64,000 nucleotides of DNA from DASRDU01 sp046331565 (GCA_046331565.1 JAXLQP010000001.1:1178001-1242000); one strand, 5' to 3'. Shown: positions 26,771 through 37,675, counted from the stretch's first letter. Translations and numbers: made by a program. The notes: generated from the letters alone by a model not told the origin.

Positions 26771-28508
26771 CCAGCAGCCCGATACGGCACTGAACCCTGC
26801 GCCCGAAAAATCACCCGCGCCAGTCAGTCTGAATCAGCGCGTCAGAACGATGATGCGCAATTTATATCTGATTCTGGCAAAGGATCTGACTGCGCTGTGG
26901 CAGCAGCAGGTCAGCGAAATCGAACAGCGTTTCAATGTGCGCGCCGACACTTATGAAGGCGCAGTTGATGCCCGCTTTGACGAGCGCGCCAGTGCGCTGG
27001 CGCTGCATCAGGATCAGCGGCAGGATCAGTATCAGCAGGTACTCGACGCCCGCACCGACGACCGCCTGGCCAGCATCGAGCAGCGACTCGACAAGCAGTT
27101 TGCCAGTCAGTCACAGTCGCTTGATGAGCAGTTCGTCAAAGGCGCGCAGTTGCTCGACCATCGTTTTGACAGCCGGGCGACGGCGGCGGATGTCAGGCTG
27201 GATGAACGCCTCGCCGCCATTGATCGTTACATTGACCAGCGATTCAATGCGCTCGAACAGCGCACCGATGACCGGATGGAAGCTCACGAACGCCTTGTTG
27301 ACAGCAGGCTGCACAACAACCGGCAGGACATCGTTGACCGCACCGACCTGTTATTGCAGGTCTTCGAGCAGCGGCTCGACAAACTGCGTCGTGAACTCAG
27401 CAGGCTGCGCGCTTCTCACATCAATTCTCCGGCTTCAGCCAGTTCATCCAGTTCATCAGTCTCAAACTCTCAAATCTCAAATCCCCCGATCTCAGAGCCG
27501 TTATCAGCCGCAGTTCCGGCTGAGGTTGCGGGCAATGGCGCGGGCGCGGTGCCGATGATTGATGAGCAGTCGCCGCAGATGCAGCTTTTATCGTTTCGCA
27601 AACTGGCCAGCAGCAGCGGCCTCAAACCGACGCAGGCGCTGCCCGACAGCAGCGAGCAGGCGTTGTATGACCGCATTCTGGACTGGAAGAAGGTCGCGCA
27701 CGAAGGACTCGATCAGTTCTCGCCCGACGAACGAGAAACGGTTGATTACATTCTCAGCTTCATCAGCGACCCGAAGGAGATTGAATACACCCGGCAGCAC
27801 CTGCGCCGCTTCGTGGCTACGCTGCAACGCATTCCGCCCGCGCAGAAATCGAATGAGCGGCTGCTTGAACTCGGCAGCCTGACGCATCTGGCGCCCGCGA
27901 TCAGAAAGTTCTGCGGTTACAGCGAAGTCTGCTGCGCCGATTTCTGGGAGTCGGATGAAAAGGTCACGCACGAAATGATGCAGCAGCAGAACGGGCCGGA
28001 CAAATACACTTTCGAGTTGCGCAATTTCAATGTCGAAAGCGACGAGTTCCCTTACCCTGACTCACACTTTCGCGTCGTGCTGTGCTGCGAACTGATCGAA
28101 CACCTGCAACGCGACCCGATGCATATGCTGTGGGAATGCAATCGCGTGCTGCAACCGGATGGCTTTCTGCTGCTGACGACGCCCAACATTGCCAGCGCCC
28201 GCGCCATTGAAGGCCTGCTCGTCGGCTGCTCGCCCTACCTGCTGTCGCAATATAATCTGAAAACTCCTGTGGATCAGCACAACCGCGAATATGCGCCGTA
28301 TGAAATCGGGCTGGCGCTCTCCGCAGCCGGTTTTACCGTCGTCGAGCTTGAAACCGAAGATGTGTGGCTGCGCTCAAATCCGGCTATTCTCGAACTGCTG
28401 CGCAAGGTCGACATCACCACTGCGCTGCGCGGCGACAACATCTTCGCCCTGGCCCGCAAAACCAGCGCTCCTGTCGAACGCTATCCGAAGGAACTTTACA
28501 TCGAATAG
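26748..28508 (+). CDS. Long coiled-coil protein fused to a SAM methyltransferase
   Basis: 586 residues starting MSNGEENNQQPDTAL, overlapping the glycosyltransferase by 23 bases. Residues ~45-240 are a repetitive, charged helix with recurring DxRxDxRLxxI units (for example DERLAAIDRYIDQRFNALEQ), predicted to be a long coiled coil. A Ser/Pro-rich linker follows. Residues ~385-570 are a class I methyltransferase: RLLELGSLTHLAPAI, VVLCCELIEHLQRDP, and GFLLLTTPNIASARAI. Coiled coils joined to methyltransferases are known as chain-length rulers in O-antigen termination (WbdD-type). That parallel is suggestive here, since the partner gene is a glycosyltransferase, but no kinase domain is present. 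The ruler idea is inference. Confidence 0.85.
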   Translation: MSNGEENNQQPDTALNPAPEKSPAPVSLNQRVRTMMRNLYLILAKDLTALWQQQVSEIEQRFNVRADTYEGAVDARFDERASALALHQDQRQDQYQQVLDARTDDRLASIEQRLDKQFASQSQSLDEQFVKGAQLLDHRFDSRATAADVRLDERLAAIDRYIDQRFNALEQRTDDRMEAHERLVDSRLHNNRQDIVDRTDLLLQVFEQRLDKLRRELSRLRASHINSPASASSSSSSVSNSQISNPPISEPLSAAVPAEVAGNGAGAVPMIDEQSPQMQLLSFRKLASSSGLKPTQALPDSSEQALYDRILDWKKVAHEGLDQFSPDERETVDYILSFISDPKEIEYTRQHLRRFVATLQRIPPAQKSNERLLELGSLTHLAPAIRKFCGYSEVCCADFWESDEKVTHEMMQQQNGPDKYTFELRNFNVESDEFPYPDSHFRVVLCCELIEHLQRDPMHMLWECNRVLQPDGFLLLTTPNIASARAIEGLLVGCSPYLLSQYNLKTPVDQHNREYAPYEIGLALSAAGFTVVELETEDVWLRSNPAILELLRKVDITTALRGDNIFALARKTSAPVERYPKELYIE

Positions 28509-28587
28509 AGCGGAATCAGGTTTATGTCCCAGATCGGTTTCAGCTTTGTAGACAGGAAATAACAGTATAGAGGCTCGGTGGATGTAC

Positions 28588-28660
28588 AGCGAACCGACAG
28601 TTCGCTGATGACTTTTAAGGTGATTCTATCCTGAAGTCAGTAGTGAACTGACAGTTCACT
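28588..28660. repeat. Two 19-base palindromes with compensating changes
   Basis: AGCGAACCGACAGTTCGCT (28588-28606) and AGTGAACTGACAGTTCACT (28642-28660) are both palindromic and differ mostly at paired positions (C-G in one, T-A in the other). They lie in the gap between the coiled-coil methyltransferase and the next gene. Confidence 0.75.
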
Positions 28661-28786
28661 CTACCGCAGCGGCCAGAGACCTAACAGAAGGCTGATCCAG
28701 GCTTCTGAAAGCCTGAAAATACAGACTCATCTATTCTGAAACCTGCCCCTCATCAGGCGGCGGTGCAAGCGCACAGAGACCCGCGT

Positions 28787-29263
28787 ATGAAAGCAATAGC
28801 AGCAACACTGATTCTCTTGCTTTCCGGCTTTGTTACTAATAAGCAGGACTGCAAATGCTCGCCCCCAAAACCCAATGAAACTACATACCAGGGCGGCAAT
28901 GAACTGGTTATTTACAAAGAAGACGAGGTGCTGCGTGTTGTCAGAGGCGTTGTACTACAGCCTGATCTTAACCCTATGGAAAACGCGCTTGTTGAATTAT
29001 TCAGCCCGCCGAGCCATAAACTTTACGACTATTACCATCCTGTCAGGGGAAAGATCAAAGAATCAAAAAGGGTTGCTGCCTGTAAAACTGGTGCGGATGG
29101 GATATTCTGCTTTGGCAGGATTCCGCGAGGCCAGTATGAACTGCGGGTCAGCAAGGATGAATTTTCCGCCTGGAACCCGACGCACGTCTTCATTCAGGTC
29201 AACCCTCGCAGCCAAAGAGCAGTGAATAAGACGGTTGAGGTCATTATGAAGCTGGGGACATAG
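28787..29263 (+). CDS. Exported protein with a carboxypeptidase-regulatory-like domain
   Basis: 158 residues. The N-terminus MKAIAATLILLLSGFV is a signal peptide; Cys residues follow (DCKCSPP), but the order is not a clean lipobox. Residues ~50-155 form a single beta-sandwich: RVVRGVVLQPDLNPMENALVELFSP, ACKTGADGIFCFGRIPRGQYELRVS. This matches the carboxypeptidase-regulatory/SpaA-like fold, in which 'G-x-F-x-F-x-x-I-P-x-G-x-Y-x-L-x-V' is the key signature. It is probably periplasmic or surface exposed. The ATG at 28763 would add eight residues ahead of the signal. Its base composition is visibly less GC-rich than its neighbours, so it may be acquired. Confidence 0.75.
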   Translation: MKAIAATLILLLSGFVTNKQDCKCSPPKPNETTYQGGNELVIYKEDEVLRVVRGVVLQPDLNPMENALVELFSPPSHKLYDYYHPVRGKIKESKRVAACKTGADGIFCFGRIPRGQYELRVSKDEFSAWNPTHVFIQVNPRSQRAVNKTVEVIMKLGT

Positions 29264-29309
29264 GGACTTGCCTCTGAGTTTCATTTCATCGCCATAGATA
29301 ATTCGCAAG

Positions 29310-30275
29310 GTGTCTGCCGAAATCGTCAACATTACAATTCCGACTGAAGCCGCCGGGACACGGCTTGACGCTTTTCTTGCGGCGCAACTCGGTGATGTCA
29401 GCCGCTCGGCCATTCAACGGGCGATTGAAAGCGGCGATGTGACCGTCAACGACCGGCCAGCCAAACCGAGTTACAAGGTGCGGGCGCAGGATGAAATTCA
29501 GGTGGAACTGCCCGAAGCGTTGCCGCTCGAAGCGAGGCCGGAACAGATTCCGCTCGAAATTGTTTTTGAAGATGATGAACTCATCGTCATCAACAAGCCT
29601 GCGGGAATGGTTGTACATCCCGGCGCGGGCGTCAGTTCAGGCACGCTCGCCAATGCGCTGGTCTGGCATTTCAATCAGTTGTCGCAGGCCGGTGGCGCGC
29701 TGCGACCGGGGATTGTGCATCGGCTGGATGTCGGGACTTCGGGACTGATCGTCGTGGCCAAAACTGATCGCGCGCACCTGCAACTGGCCGCGCAGTTTGA
29801 GCAGCGCACGGTGCAGAAAAGTTATCTGGCGCTGGTTTACGGAATGGTCGCAGCAAGTGAAGGCCGCATTGATGCGGCAATCGGGCGCGATCCGCGCAAC
29901 CGCGTCAGAATGGCGGTGCGGCCTGCGGGACAGGGCCGCCACGCGCTGACCTTGTTTCGAGTCGTCGAACGATTCAGCGATTTCACGCTGCTGGATGTGC
30001 AGATCAAAACCGGGCGCACGCATCAGATTCGCGTGCATCTGGCGCACACCAGGCATCCGGTGGCTGGCGATACGACTTATGACAGCGGGCGACTGAACAA
30101 TCTCAAAGACCAGCGGATTCGCGCCGCCCTTGAAAAACTCAATCGCCCCTTCCTGCACGCCGAGCGCCTGAGTTTCACTCATCCCGTCACCGGAGCAAGG
30201 CTCGATTTCACCGCCCCGCTGCCTGCCGAACTACAGTCTTTTCTGAATCTGCTCAGGAAAATCGAGACAAAGTAA
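29310..30275 (+). CDS. rluD: RluD-type 23S rRNA pseudouridine synthase
   Basis: 321 residues from a GTG start. An S4 RNA-binding domain (GTRLDAFLAAQLGDVSRSAI) occupies residues ~15-70. The catalytic domain contains VINKPAGMVVHPGAG near 94-108 and the catalytic aspartate D140 in HRLDVGTSGL, and ends with the KTGRTHQIRVHLAH segment. The S4 domain plus RluA core indicates RluD, which modifies helix 69 of 23S rRNA; RluC or an unassigned paralog is possible. No ATG is available near the domain start. It is followed by a CACGAAG-type repeat element. Confidence 0.9.
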   Translation: MSAEIVNITIPTEAAGTRLDAFLAAQLGDVSRSAIQRAIESGDVTVNDRPAKPSYKVRAQDEIQVELPEALPLEARPEQIPLEIVFEDDELIVINKPAGMVVHPGAGVSSGTLANALVWHFNQLSQAGGALRPGIVHRLDVGTSGLIVVAKTDRAHLQLAAQFEQRTVQKSYLALVYGMVAASEGRIDAAIGRDPRNRVRMAVRPAGQGRHALTLFRVVERFSDFTLLDVQIKTGRTHQIRVHLAHTRHPVAGDTTYDSGRLNNLKDQRIRAALEKLNRPFLHAERLSFTHPVTGARLDFTAPLPAELQSFLNLLRKIETK

Positions 30276-30600
30276 GGAAGGCGCGTCAGCAGGCCAGGCT
30301 TTCACCACGAAGGGCACGAAGAACACGGTGATAATCCCTGAAAAGCACTTTGGAATAATCAGCCGTTTCTGCCATTTCTTCGTGTTCTTCGCGTCCTTTG
30401 TGGTTTTCAGTGTTTTGTTACTGCCTGCCTGACAGCGATCATCGTCAGGACTGTCGGCAAAACCCTGCACCTGTCAGACTGAGCCTGCCTGCGACATTGC
30501 GGCGCGGGCGCTTCCTGAAACCATAACGGTTTTGTTTTCAATGCCGGGCCACGCAATTCAGGGCTGGCATCTGATTTGCCATTCACCTGGCGGAGCAATG
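30276..30600. other. 325-base gap with a repeat element
   Basis: The gap between the pseudouridine synthase and the lipid kinase contains the 30304-30404 inverted repeat. The rest (30405-30600) shows no convincing gene, terminator or promoter. Confidence 0.6.
30304..30404. repeat. Imperfect inverted repeat, CACGAAG family
   Basis: Left arm cores ACCACGAAG, CACGAAG and CACGG (from 30304) face right arm cores CTTCGTG, CTTCGC and CTTTGTGGT (30378-30404). Core positions mostly pair; spacers do not all match. The loop is about 50 bases. Confidence 0.82.
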
Positions 30601-31506
30601 ATGAATAAAGAGATCAGGCGTGTCTTAATCATTTACAACCCCAATGCCGGTGCGCTGCATGGAAACCTGAACGTGATCCGGCGGCTTGAAGCTTCATTGA
30701 AAGCTGACGGGCTGATGGTTGTGGCGCAGGCGACGACCTGCGGCGGTGACGCCACGCGGCTGGCGCGTGAAGCGGTCACGGCAAACTACGATGCACTGAT
30801 CGTCTGCGGCGGTGACGGGACGATCAATGAAGCGGCGCAGGAACTGGCCGGATCAGCGACCGTCCTGGGCGTCCTGCCGTGCGGGACGGCCAATGTTTTT
30901 GCGAAGGAACTGAAACTGACGTGCGATCCGCAAAAAGTGTCACAACTCATTGCCGCCGGTCGCACCAGAACGATTAGTCTGGGCCGCGCAATTCAGGATG
31001 ACACAGGCTGGCAAAGATATTTTCTGCTGATGGCCGGAATCGGGCTGGACGCGGCGATGGTCAGAAACGTCAATCTGCCGCTCAAACGCCGGATTGGTGA
31101 AGGCGCTTACTTCGTCGCCGCGATGGATTACCTGATGCGCTGGCCGCTCGCGCCCTTTGCGCTCAGGGTTGACGGGCGCGATTACGAAGCGGCTTACGCC
31201 ATTATTTCAAATTCGCCGGGTTACGGCGGCGGGTTCAGAATTGCGCCCGGAGCGCGCATGGATGACGACAAACTGAATGTCTGCATTTTCAATTCGCGCA
31301 ATCGTCTTGATTACATCGGCTACGCCGCGCTGGCGCTGACAGGCCGACACACCGGTTGCGCCGGAGTGACTTACCTGGAAGCGCAGCAGATCAGCGCCGA
31401 AGCCAGGCCCGAAGTTTTTGTGCAGCTTGACGGTGAACTGGCCGGAAAACTGCCAATGCGTTTTGAAGTCGTGCCGCACGCGCTACAGGTCATCGCGGCT
31501 GACTGA
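30601..31506 (+). CDS. Diacylglycerol kinase-family lipid kinase
   Basis: 301 residues. YNPNAGALHGNLNVI at the N-terminus and VCGGDGTINEAAQEL near residue 75 (the GGDGT nucleotide-binding loop) identify the DAGK catalytic family (YegS/BmrU/DgkB-like). GIGLDAAMVRNVN and the C-terminal beta domain with VFVQLDGELAGKLP complete it. It phosphorylates a lipid alcohol such as diacylglycerol or a sphingoid base at the membrane face. There are two adjacent ATGs; the second (30601) is placed five bases after GGAG and is preferred over 30598. It may recycle diacylglycerol released by glycan-modifying enzymes, which is inference. Confidence 0.88.
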   Translation: MNKEIRRVLIIYNPNAGALHGNLNVIRRLEASLKADGLMVVAQATTCGGDATRLAREAVTANYDALIVCGGDGTINEAAQELAGSATVLGVLPCGTANVFAKELKLTCDPQKVSQLIAAGRTRTISLGRAIQDDTGWQRYFLLMAGIGLDAAMVRNVNLPLKRRIGEGAYFVAAMDYLMRWPLAPFALRVDGRDYEAAYAIISNSPGYGGGFRIAPGARMDDDKLNVCIFNSRNRLDYIGYAALALTGRHTGCAGVTYLEAQQISAEARPEVFVQLDGELAGKLPMRFEVVPHALQVIAAD

Positions 31507-31537
31507 CGGATGAAATTCATTAACTGAGGTAACAACC

Positions 31538-32971
31538 ATGACCGAACGCTCACTTTCGATCATCCAGGGCGCGCTGCTGGCCCTGAACTTCCTGCTGATG
31601 TTTGTGCCGATACCCGGACGCGGGGCGTGGAAGGAAGTCGGCGGCAACCTGACTGCGCTTTTGATCGTGACGACCAGGCAGGTGAAAGAATCGTGGCAGA
31701 CATTTGCGCGACTCGCAATCACTGGTTCGGTTGTGCTGCTGCTGTGGCCGTTTTCGGTGACGGCTCAGACCACTGCGACCGATACTACAGCGCCTGCCAT
31801 CACCAGCGGTGCGCTGCCTGATGACATTGTGGCGTTGCGGCGTGAAGCCAATGACGCGGTTTACAACCTTGATTACACGACTGCCCGCGCCAAATTTGAA
31901 GAGATTCGCCGCCGCCTGCCTGACCATCCGGCAGGAGATTTGTACCTCGCCACGCTGATCTGGCTGGATCAGTTGAATCGCAGTCGCCGCCTGCAAACAG
32001 GCATTTATCAGAACGAAAGTTTTTATGCCGGAGCCGACAAAGCCAAAGAGGAAACTGAAGGCGATGCCGTTGACCCGGCGGTTGACCGGCAGTTTCGTGA
32101 CACCATCAATCGCGCCAAAACCAAAGCCCTGGCGCTGGTCAATCGCACTGCGAAAAAAGATCCTGACGCGCTCTATTTTCTGGGTACGGTCTACGGTGTG
32201 ATGGGCAGCTATGACGCTTCGGTGGCGCGCAAATTCATTGGCGCGCTGCGCAACGGTTCGCGCTGTGTTGATTATCATCAGCAGGTCGTCAAACTGAAGC
32301 CGGATTTTTACGATGCTTACATGTCCATTGGACTTTATAACTACATCGTCGGCAGCCTGCCTTTTCCGCTCAAGGCGCTGGCGGCAATGGTCGGCACTCG
32401 CGGCAGCCGGTCAAAGGGGCTGGCGATGCTCGAAGACGCGATGAACAAAGGCCACTACATCAACGACGATGCGCGCGTCATTCTGATTGCCATTTACCAG
32501 AACGAAAAACGCCCTGAAGACGCGCTCAAACAGTTGCAGAACCTGAGCCAGCGATTCCCGCGCAATTACCTGATTCGCCTGGAAACGGCCTCGACGCTTT
32601 CACAGTTGCAGCGGTCGGCAGAAGCTTTTGCGATTTACGAAGAACTGCTGAAAAGCGCCGACGCAGGCAAAGCTGTTGACCTGATTCATTACCAGTACGC
32701 TGAAGCCCTGGCCAGCGGTCAGCAGTTCGAGCGCGCCGCCGAACAGTTTCTGGCCGTCCCGAAAACAGCCAAAGCCGAACCGGGACTGATTACGTGGTCG
32801 CTGCTGCGCGCCGCCCAGGTTTACGACCTGGCCGGGAAGCGCACCGAAGCCCTCGCCCAATACCGTTCAGTCCTCGCGCGTCCGAATGTTTACGACACCC
32901 GCGAACAGGCCGAACGCGGCCTCAAACAACCCTTCAGGGAAAAGGAACGGAAACGCGCGGGCGATGAGTAA
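31538..32971 (+). CDS. Tetratricopeptide repeat protein with N-terminal hydrophobic segments
   Basis: 477 residues with GAGG before the ATG. Residues ~8-27 (IIQGALLALNFLLMFVPIPG) and ~58-76 (RLAITGSVVLLLWPFSVTAQ) are hydrophobic; the second ends in an AQ site that would suit signal peptidase. From about residue 95 the protein is alpha-helical with TPR-like units: VYNLDYTTARAKFEEIRRRL, PDALYFLGTVYGVMGSYDAS, ALAQYRSVLARPNVY. It is probably periplasmic or membrane attached and mediates protein contacts. It is possible that the true start lies nearer the second segment. No specific partner is indicated by its neighbours. Confidence 0.78.
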   Translation: MTERSLSIIQGALLALNFLLMFVPIPGRGAWKEVGGNLTALLIVTTRQVKESWQTFARLAITGSVVLLLWPFSVTAQTTATDTTAPAITSGALPDDIVALRREANDAVYNLDYTTARAKFEEIRRRLPDHPAGDLYLATLIWLDQLNRSRRLQTGIYQNESFYAGADKAKEETEGDAVDPAVDRQFRDTINRAKTKALALVNRTAKKDPDALYFLGTVYGVMGSYDASVARKFIGALRNGSRCVDYHQQVVKLKPDFYDAYMSIGLYNYIVGSLPFPLKALAAMVGTRGSRSKGLAMLEDAMNKGHYINDDARVILIAIYQNEKRPEDALKQLQNLSQRFPRNYLIRLETASTLSQLQRSAEAFAIYEELLKSADAGKAVDLIHYQYAEALASGQQFERAAEQFLAVPKTAKAEPGLITWSLLRAAQVYDLAGKRTEALAQYRSVLARPNVYDTREQAERGLKQPFREKERKRAGDE

Positions 32972-32977
32972 TCCGCC

Positions 32978-33148
32978 CTGCACAGCCCTGGGTACGCACG
33001 CTTCCAGCGTGCTCCGGCTTCCATCATTTTGAAACGCTTGATTTCGATCAATAGAAAGGTACGCACGCTTCCAGCGTGTTCCTGCTTCGCGGAAACAACG
33101 GCTGCCCGCAGTCCGGCACGCTGGAAGCGTGCGTACCCAGGGCTGTGC
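32978..33148. repeat. Composite element with three GGTACGCACGCTTCCAGCGTG units
   Basis: A 34-base arm (32978-33011) is perfectly complementary to 33115-33148. Inside lies a third copy of the core in direct orientation (33057-33077). The core itself contains a short palindrome (CACGCTTCCAGCGTG). The whole 171-base unit sits between the TPR gene and the methyltransferase. Confidence 0.9.
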
Positions 33149-33350
33149 ATTGACCCATCCTGGCGGATGACTCTTTACCATCAGAGTTGAAGTTTCTGCT
33201 TACAGGCAGGCTTTACTGTTTCACCAGCCATATTGAATAATCTGCTCGCACAACTTCCCCGCTGATCACTTCCCCTGTGTTTTCACTCCCCGATTAATCA
33301 GCCTTTGCCCGGTCGGGCTGAGCGACTGTTGCATATGCAGGGAGGAACCG
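33149..33350. other. Gap after the composite repeat
   Basis: Together with the element above this makes a 379-base gap. No gene is seen. The last 30 bases carry TGCATATGCA and the AGGGAGGAA ribosome binding site of the next gene. Confidence 0.5.
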
Positions 33351-34256
33351 ATGGGACTGGATGTCAACGGCACCAGGTTTTTACTTTACGCCAGGAACAA
33401 AGGCGTCTCGTTTGAGAGAACTGCCATGATCGGTCGGCAGGGTCTGCATCTGGATGCCGCAGCGTTGAACCGCAATCTGTCTGAGTTCGGCTGTTCGCTC
33501 AGTGAAACTGAAATCAGCAGGCTGCTGAGCGAAAGCGGCGGTTATGCTGAGCCGCTGCTGAGGCTGCTCGGCGCAGACGAGGTCTGTTCATTTGACGCTT
33601 CTGATTATGAACAGGCCAGCGTCATTCACGATTTCAATCTGCCGATAGATGAAAGCTTTCGCAACCGCTTCAGCGTGGTGCTGGACGGAGGCACACTCGA
33701 ACACATCTTCAACTTTCCGACAGCGATCAGAAACTGTCTGAAGATGATCGAACCGGGCGGCTGTTTTCTGGGCATCACGCCGGCAAACAACTTTCTCGGT
33801 CATGGTTTTTACCAGTTCAGCCCGGAGTTATTTTTCAGAATTTTCAGTCAGCAGAACGGTTTCAGCCTGGTGCAGATGCTGTTGTTTGAAGACCGGCCCG
33901 ATGCTGAATGGTTTGAAGTAACTGACCCTGATCTGATCAGAGAGCGGGTGACGCTGGTCAATCAGCAGCCCGTCTACCTGCTGATCATTGCCCGCAAGCA
34001 GGCTTCAGTTCAGCTTTTTGCCAGCCCGCCGCAACAGAGTGATTACGCCGCGCTGTGGAAGCAGAACGCGCAACCAGCACTCTTTGCCGCGATGTCGTCC
34101 GGGTCTGGATCTCAGCCAGCCGGATCGGGCCGGGTGTCAGCACTGCTGCGCCGGGCAATGCGGCTTGCGGCCCGGCAAATCAGAGGACGCAGGGCGCTTT
34201 CGCCTGACGGGACAAGCTGGAATCCGCGCTTCTTCAGAAAAATTCGGGTGCCTTAA
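33351..34256 (+). CDS. SAM methyltransferase-like protein
   Basis: 301 residues with AGGGAGGAA six bases upstream of the ATG, an excellent site. The middle of the protein has methyltransferase-like strands: LLGADEVCSFDASDYEQASV, NRFSVVLDGGTLEHIFNF, and CLKMIEPGGCFLGITPANNF. The usual glycine-rich loop GxGxG is not clear, so the SAM site may be divergent. The C-terminal 60 residues are basic (LLRRAMRLAARQIRGRR). Related proteins occur in glycan and secondary-metabolite clusters. Methyl transfer is inferred from the fold pattern only; substrate and activity are unknown. Confidence 0.7.
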   Translation: MGLDVNGTRFLLYARNKGVSFERTAMIGRQGLHLDAAALNRNLSEFGCSLSETEISRLLSESGGYAEPLLRLLGADEVCSFDASDYEQASVIHDFNLPIDESFRNRFSVVLDGGTLEHIFNFPTAIRNCLKMIEPGGCFLGITPANNFLGHGFYQFSPELFFRIFSQQNGFSLVQMLLFEDRPDAEWFEVTDPDLIRERVTLVNQQPVYLLIIARKQASVQLFASPPQQSDYAALWKQNAQPALFAAMSSGSGSQPAGSGRVSALLRRAMRLAARQIRGRRALSPDGTSWNPRFFRKIRVP

Positions 34257-34738
34257 TCCGGCGCCTCAATCCTCTGATGACAGACCGCTGACCTGACCGC
34301 TTCTCCCATTCCATCCCCTGTGCTATGCTCCCTGGCGACTGCCGCACAGGCAGTTGCCACACAGCAGAATTCCTGATTCTGATCTGAAGGGAGTCACGGC
34401 GAATGAAGACAGGATTCGTCCTTTTATCCCACACCAGCACTCATACTTTCTTTTTATCTGCTCATCGTTCTGCCAGTCCGCTTTCACCCCACCGGCAGAA
34501 AAAGAAAATCCTCAAAAAACCGCTGACCATCTGCTGACAGTTCGGCCTGATTGAACTGCGGCGCGATTTCACCTGACACGACAGCAGTTTCAGTCAGCCG
34601 GTTCATTGCAATCCGTTTTTCCATCTGTTGACCCTGACCGCGCATCACGGGCACCGGCCTGTTGTCGGCGTGCGGTTTTTCCATCCATCAACACAGTCCG
34701 CTGCGGACTTTAACCAGTCATTTGAAAGGAGCCAGGAA
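34257..34738. other. 482-base leader region before the EF-G2 gene
   Basis: It contains a hairpin (GGCGACTGCC at 34334-34343 with GGCAGTTGCC at 34349-34358) and a 44-codon open frame with a good ribosome binding site at 34403-34537. It ends in the AAAGGAG site of the EF-G2 gene. No second gene is recognised. Confidence 0.5.
34403..34537 (+). CDS. Possible 44-residue leader ORF
   Basis: ATG at 34403 with AAGGGAG nine bases upstream. The product has a neutral, hydrophobic first half (MKTGFVLLSHTSTHTFFLSA) and a lysine-rich end (RQKKKILKKP). It ends about 200 bases before the EF-G2 start. Only the ribosome binding site and position support it; it could be chance. Confidence 0.3.
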   Translation: MKTGFVLLSHTSTHTFFLSAHRSASPLSPHRQKKKILKKPLTIC

Positions 34739-36844
<2,106 letters not shown>

Positions 36845-36859
36845 ACCTCAGTTGTTATT

Positions 36860-36908
36860 CACGACTGAAGAGCGGGCGCACAATCCGGCTGCGCCCGCTT
36901 TCCAGTCG
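36860..36908 (+). terminator. Hairpin terminator after the EF-G2 gene
   Basis: AGCGGGCGCA (36871-36880) pairs perfectly with TGCGCCCGCT (36890-36899) over a 9-base loop, and the outer CACGACTG and CAGTCGTG extend the stem. There is only a short T-stretch after the inner stem. It lies 15 bases past the stop. Confidence 0.65.
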
Positions 36909-36969
36909 TGACACCAGACTCAGCATCAAACGCAGTGAAGCTTGAGATGTCCCTACTCTGAATCTGCCT

Positions 36970-37560
36970 ATGAAGCCCAAACCAAGAGACTCTGATCTGC
37001 CCGTCGAAGGCGAAAGTGGCTATACGAAGAAATCATCCCCCTTTCTACGAGGCGTTAAGATCGAGATTCCTGACATCAGGTATAAAGCTGACCTTGAGCT
37101 TCACGATAGATTTCAGAGTTTTGCTTCTGAGGTCATGCGCCTGGCCCTAGCAGGAATTGCAGCTATCGGGGCTTTCTTGACGATTCTGGCCAGCAGTGGC
37201 ACTACAGGAAGCGTTAAGAGCGCCATGCAAAGCAAAAAGTTTTTCTCTATGGTGCTCATTGCTCTCATAACATTTTCCTTATCTGTCATTTGTGCACTAC
37301 TGCATAGGTTTTTAGCCTCAGATGGAATGTTCCACCACATGAGAGCCATCAAACTTCTTATACTAAAGGAAAACCCAGACGCCAATCCGCATTTAAAAAT
37401 GGATAAGCTAAATGTTGAGATAGGCAAAGAAGTAGGCAGAGACGAAAAGCGACGAACCCAAAAATTCGAAAAATCGGAGTTGTGCCTATGGCTTAGCGGA
37501 GTGCTTCTTGCGATTGGAGCTGTAGCCTTGGGCATTGCCTTTTTAATGCTGCTTTACTAA
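36970..37560 (+). CDS. Membrane protein of unknown function, low GC
   Basis: 196 residues, not recognised. Three hydrophobic segments are visible: ~58-76 (ALAGIAAIGAFLTILA), ~93-115 (FFSMVLIALITFSLSVICALL) and ~172-195 (LCLWLSGVLLAIGAVALGIAF). A charged cytosolic loop (KMDKLNVEIGKEVGRDEKRR) lies between the second and third. Codon use is clearly different from neighbours (many A/T-ending codons such as ATA and TTA), which suggests recent acquisition. Small multi-pass proteins of this shape occur as effectors in some defence systems (SLATT-like), but I see no partner gene that would support that. No ribosome binding site is obvious. Confidence 0.65.
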   Translation: MKPKPRDSDLPVEGESGYTKKSSPFLRGVKIEIPDIRYKADLELHDRFQSFASEVMRLALAGIAAIGAFLTILASSGTTGSVKSAMQSKKFFSMVLIALITFSLSVICALLHRFLASDGMFHHMRAIKLLILKENPDANPHLKMDKLNVEIGKEVGRDEKRRTQKFEKSELCLWLSGVLLAIGAVALGIAFLMLLY

Positions 37561-37675
37561 CGAAAATACATCTGACAATGCGTTGCGGCGGAAGCGGTGA
37601 AGCGCGGTTCTTATGGTTAATGCAATGCTGCTCACAGCCATGCTGAACGCGGGCATTAAGCCACAGGAGGAAACG

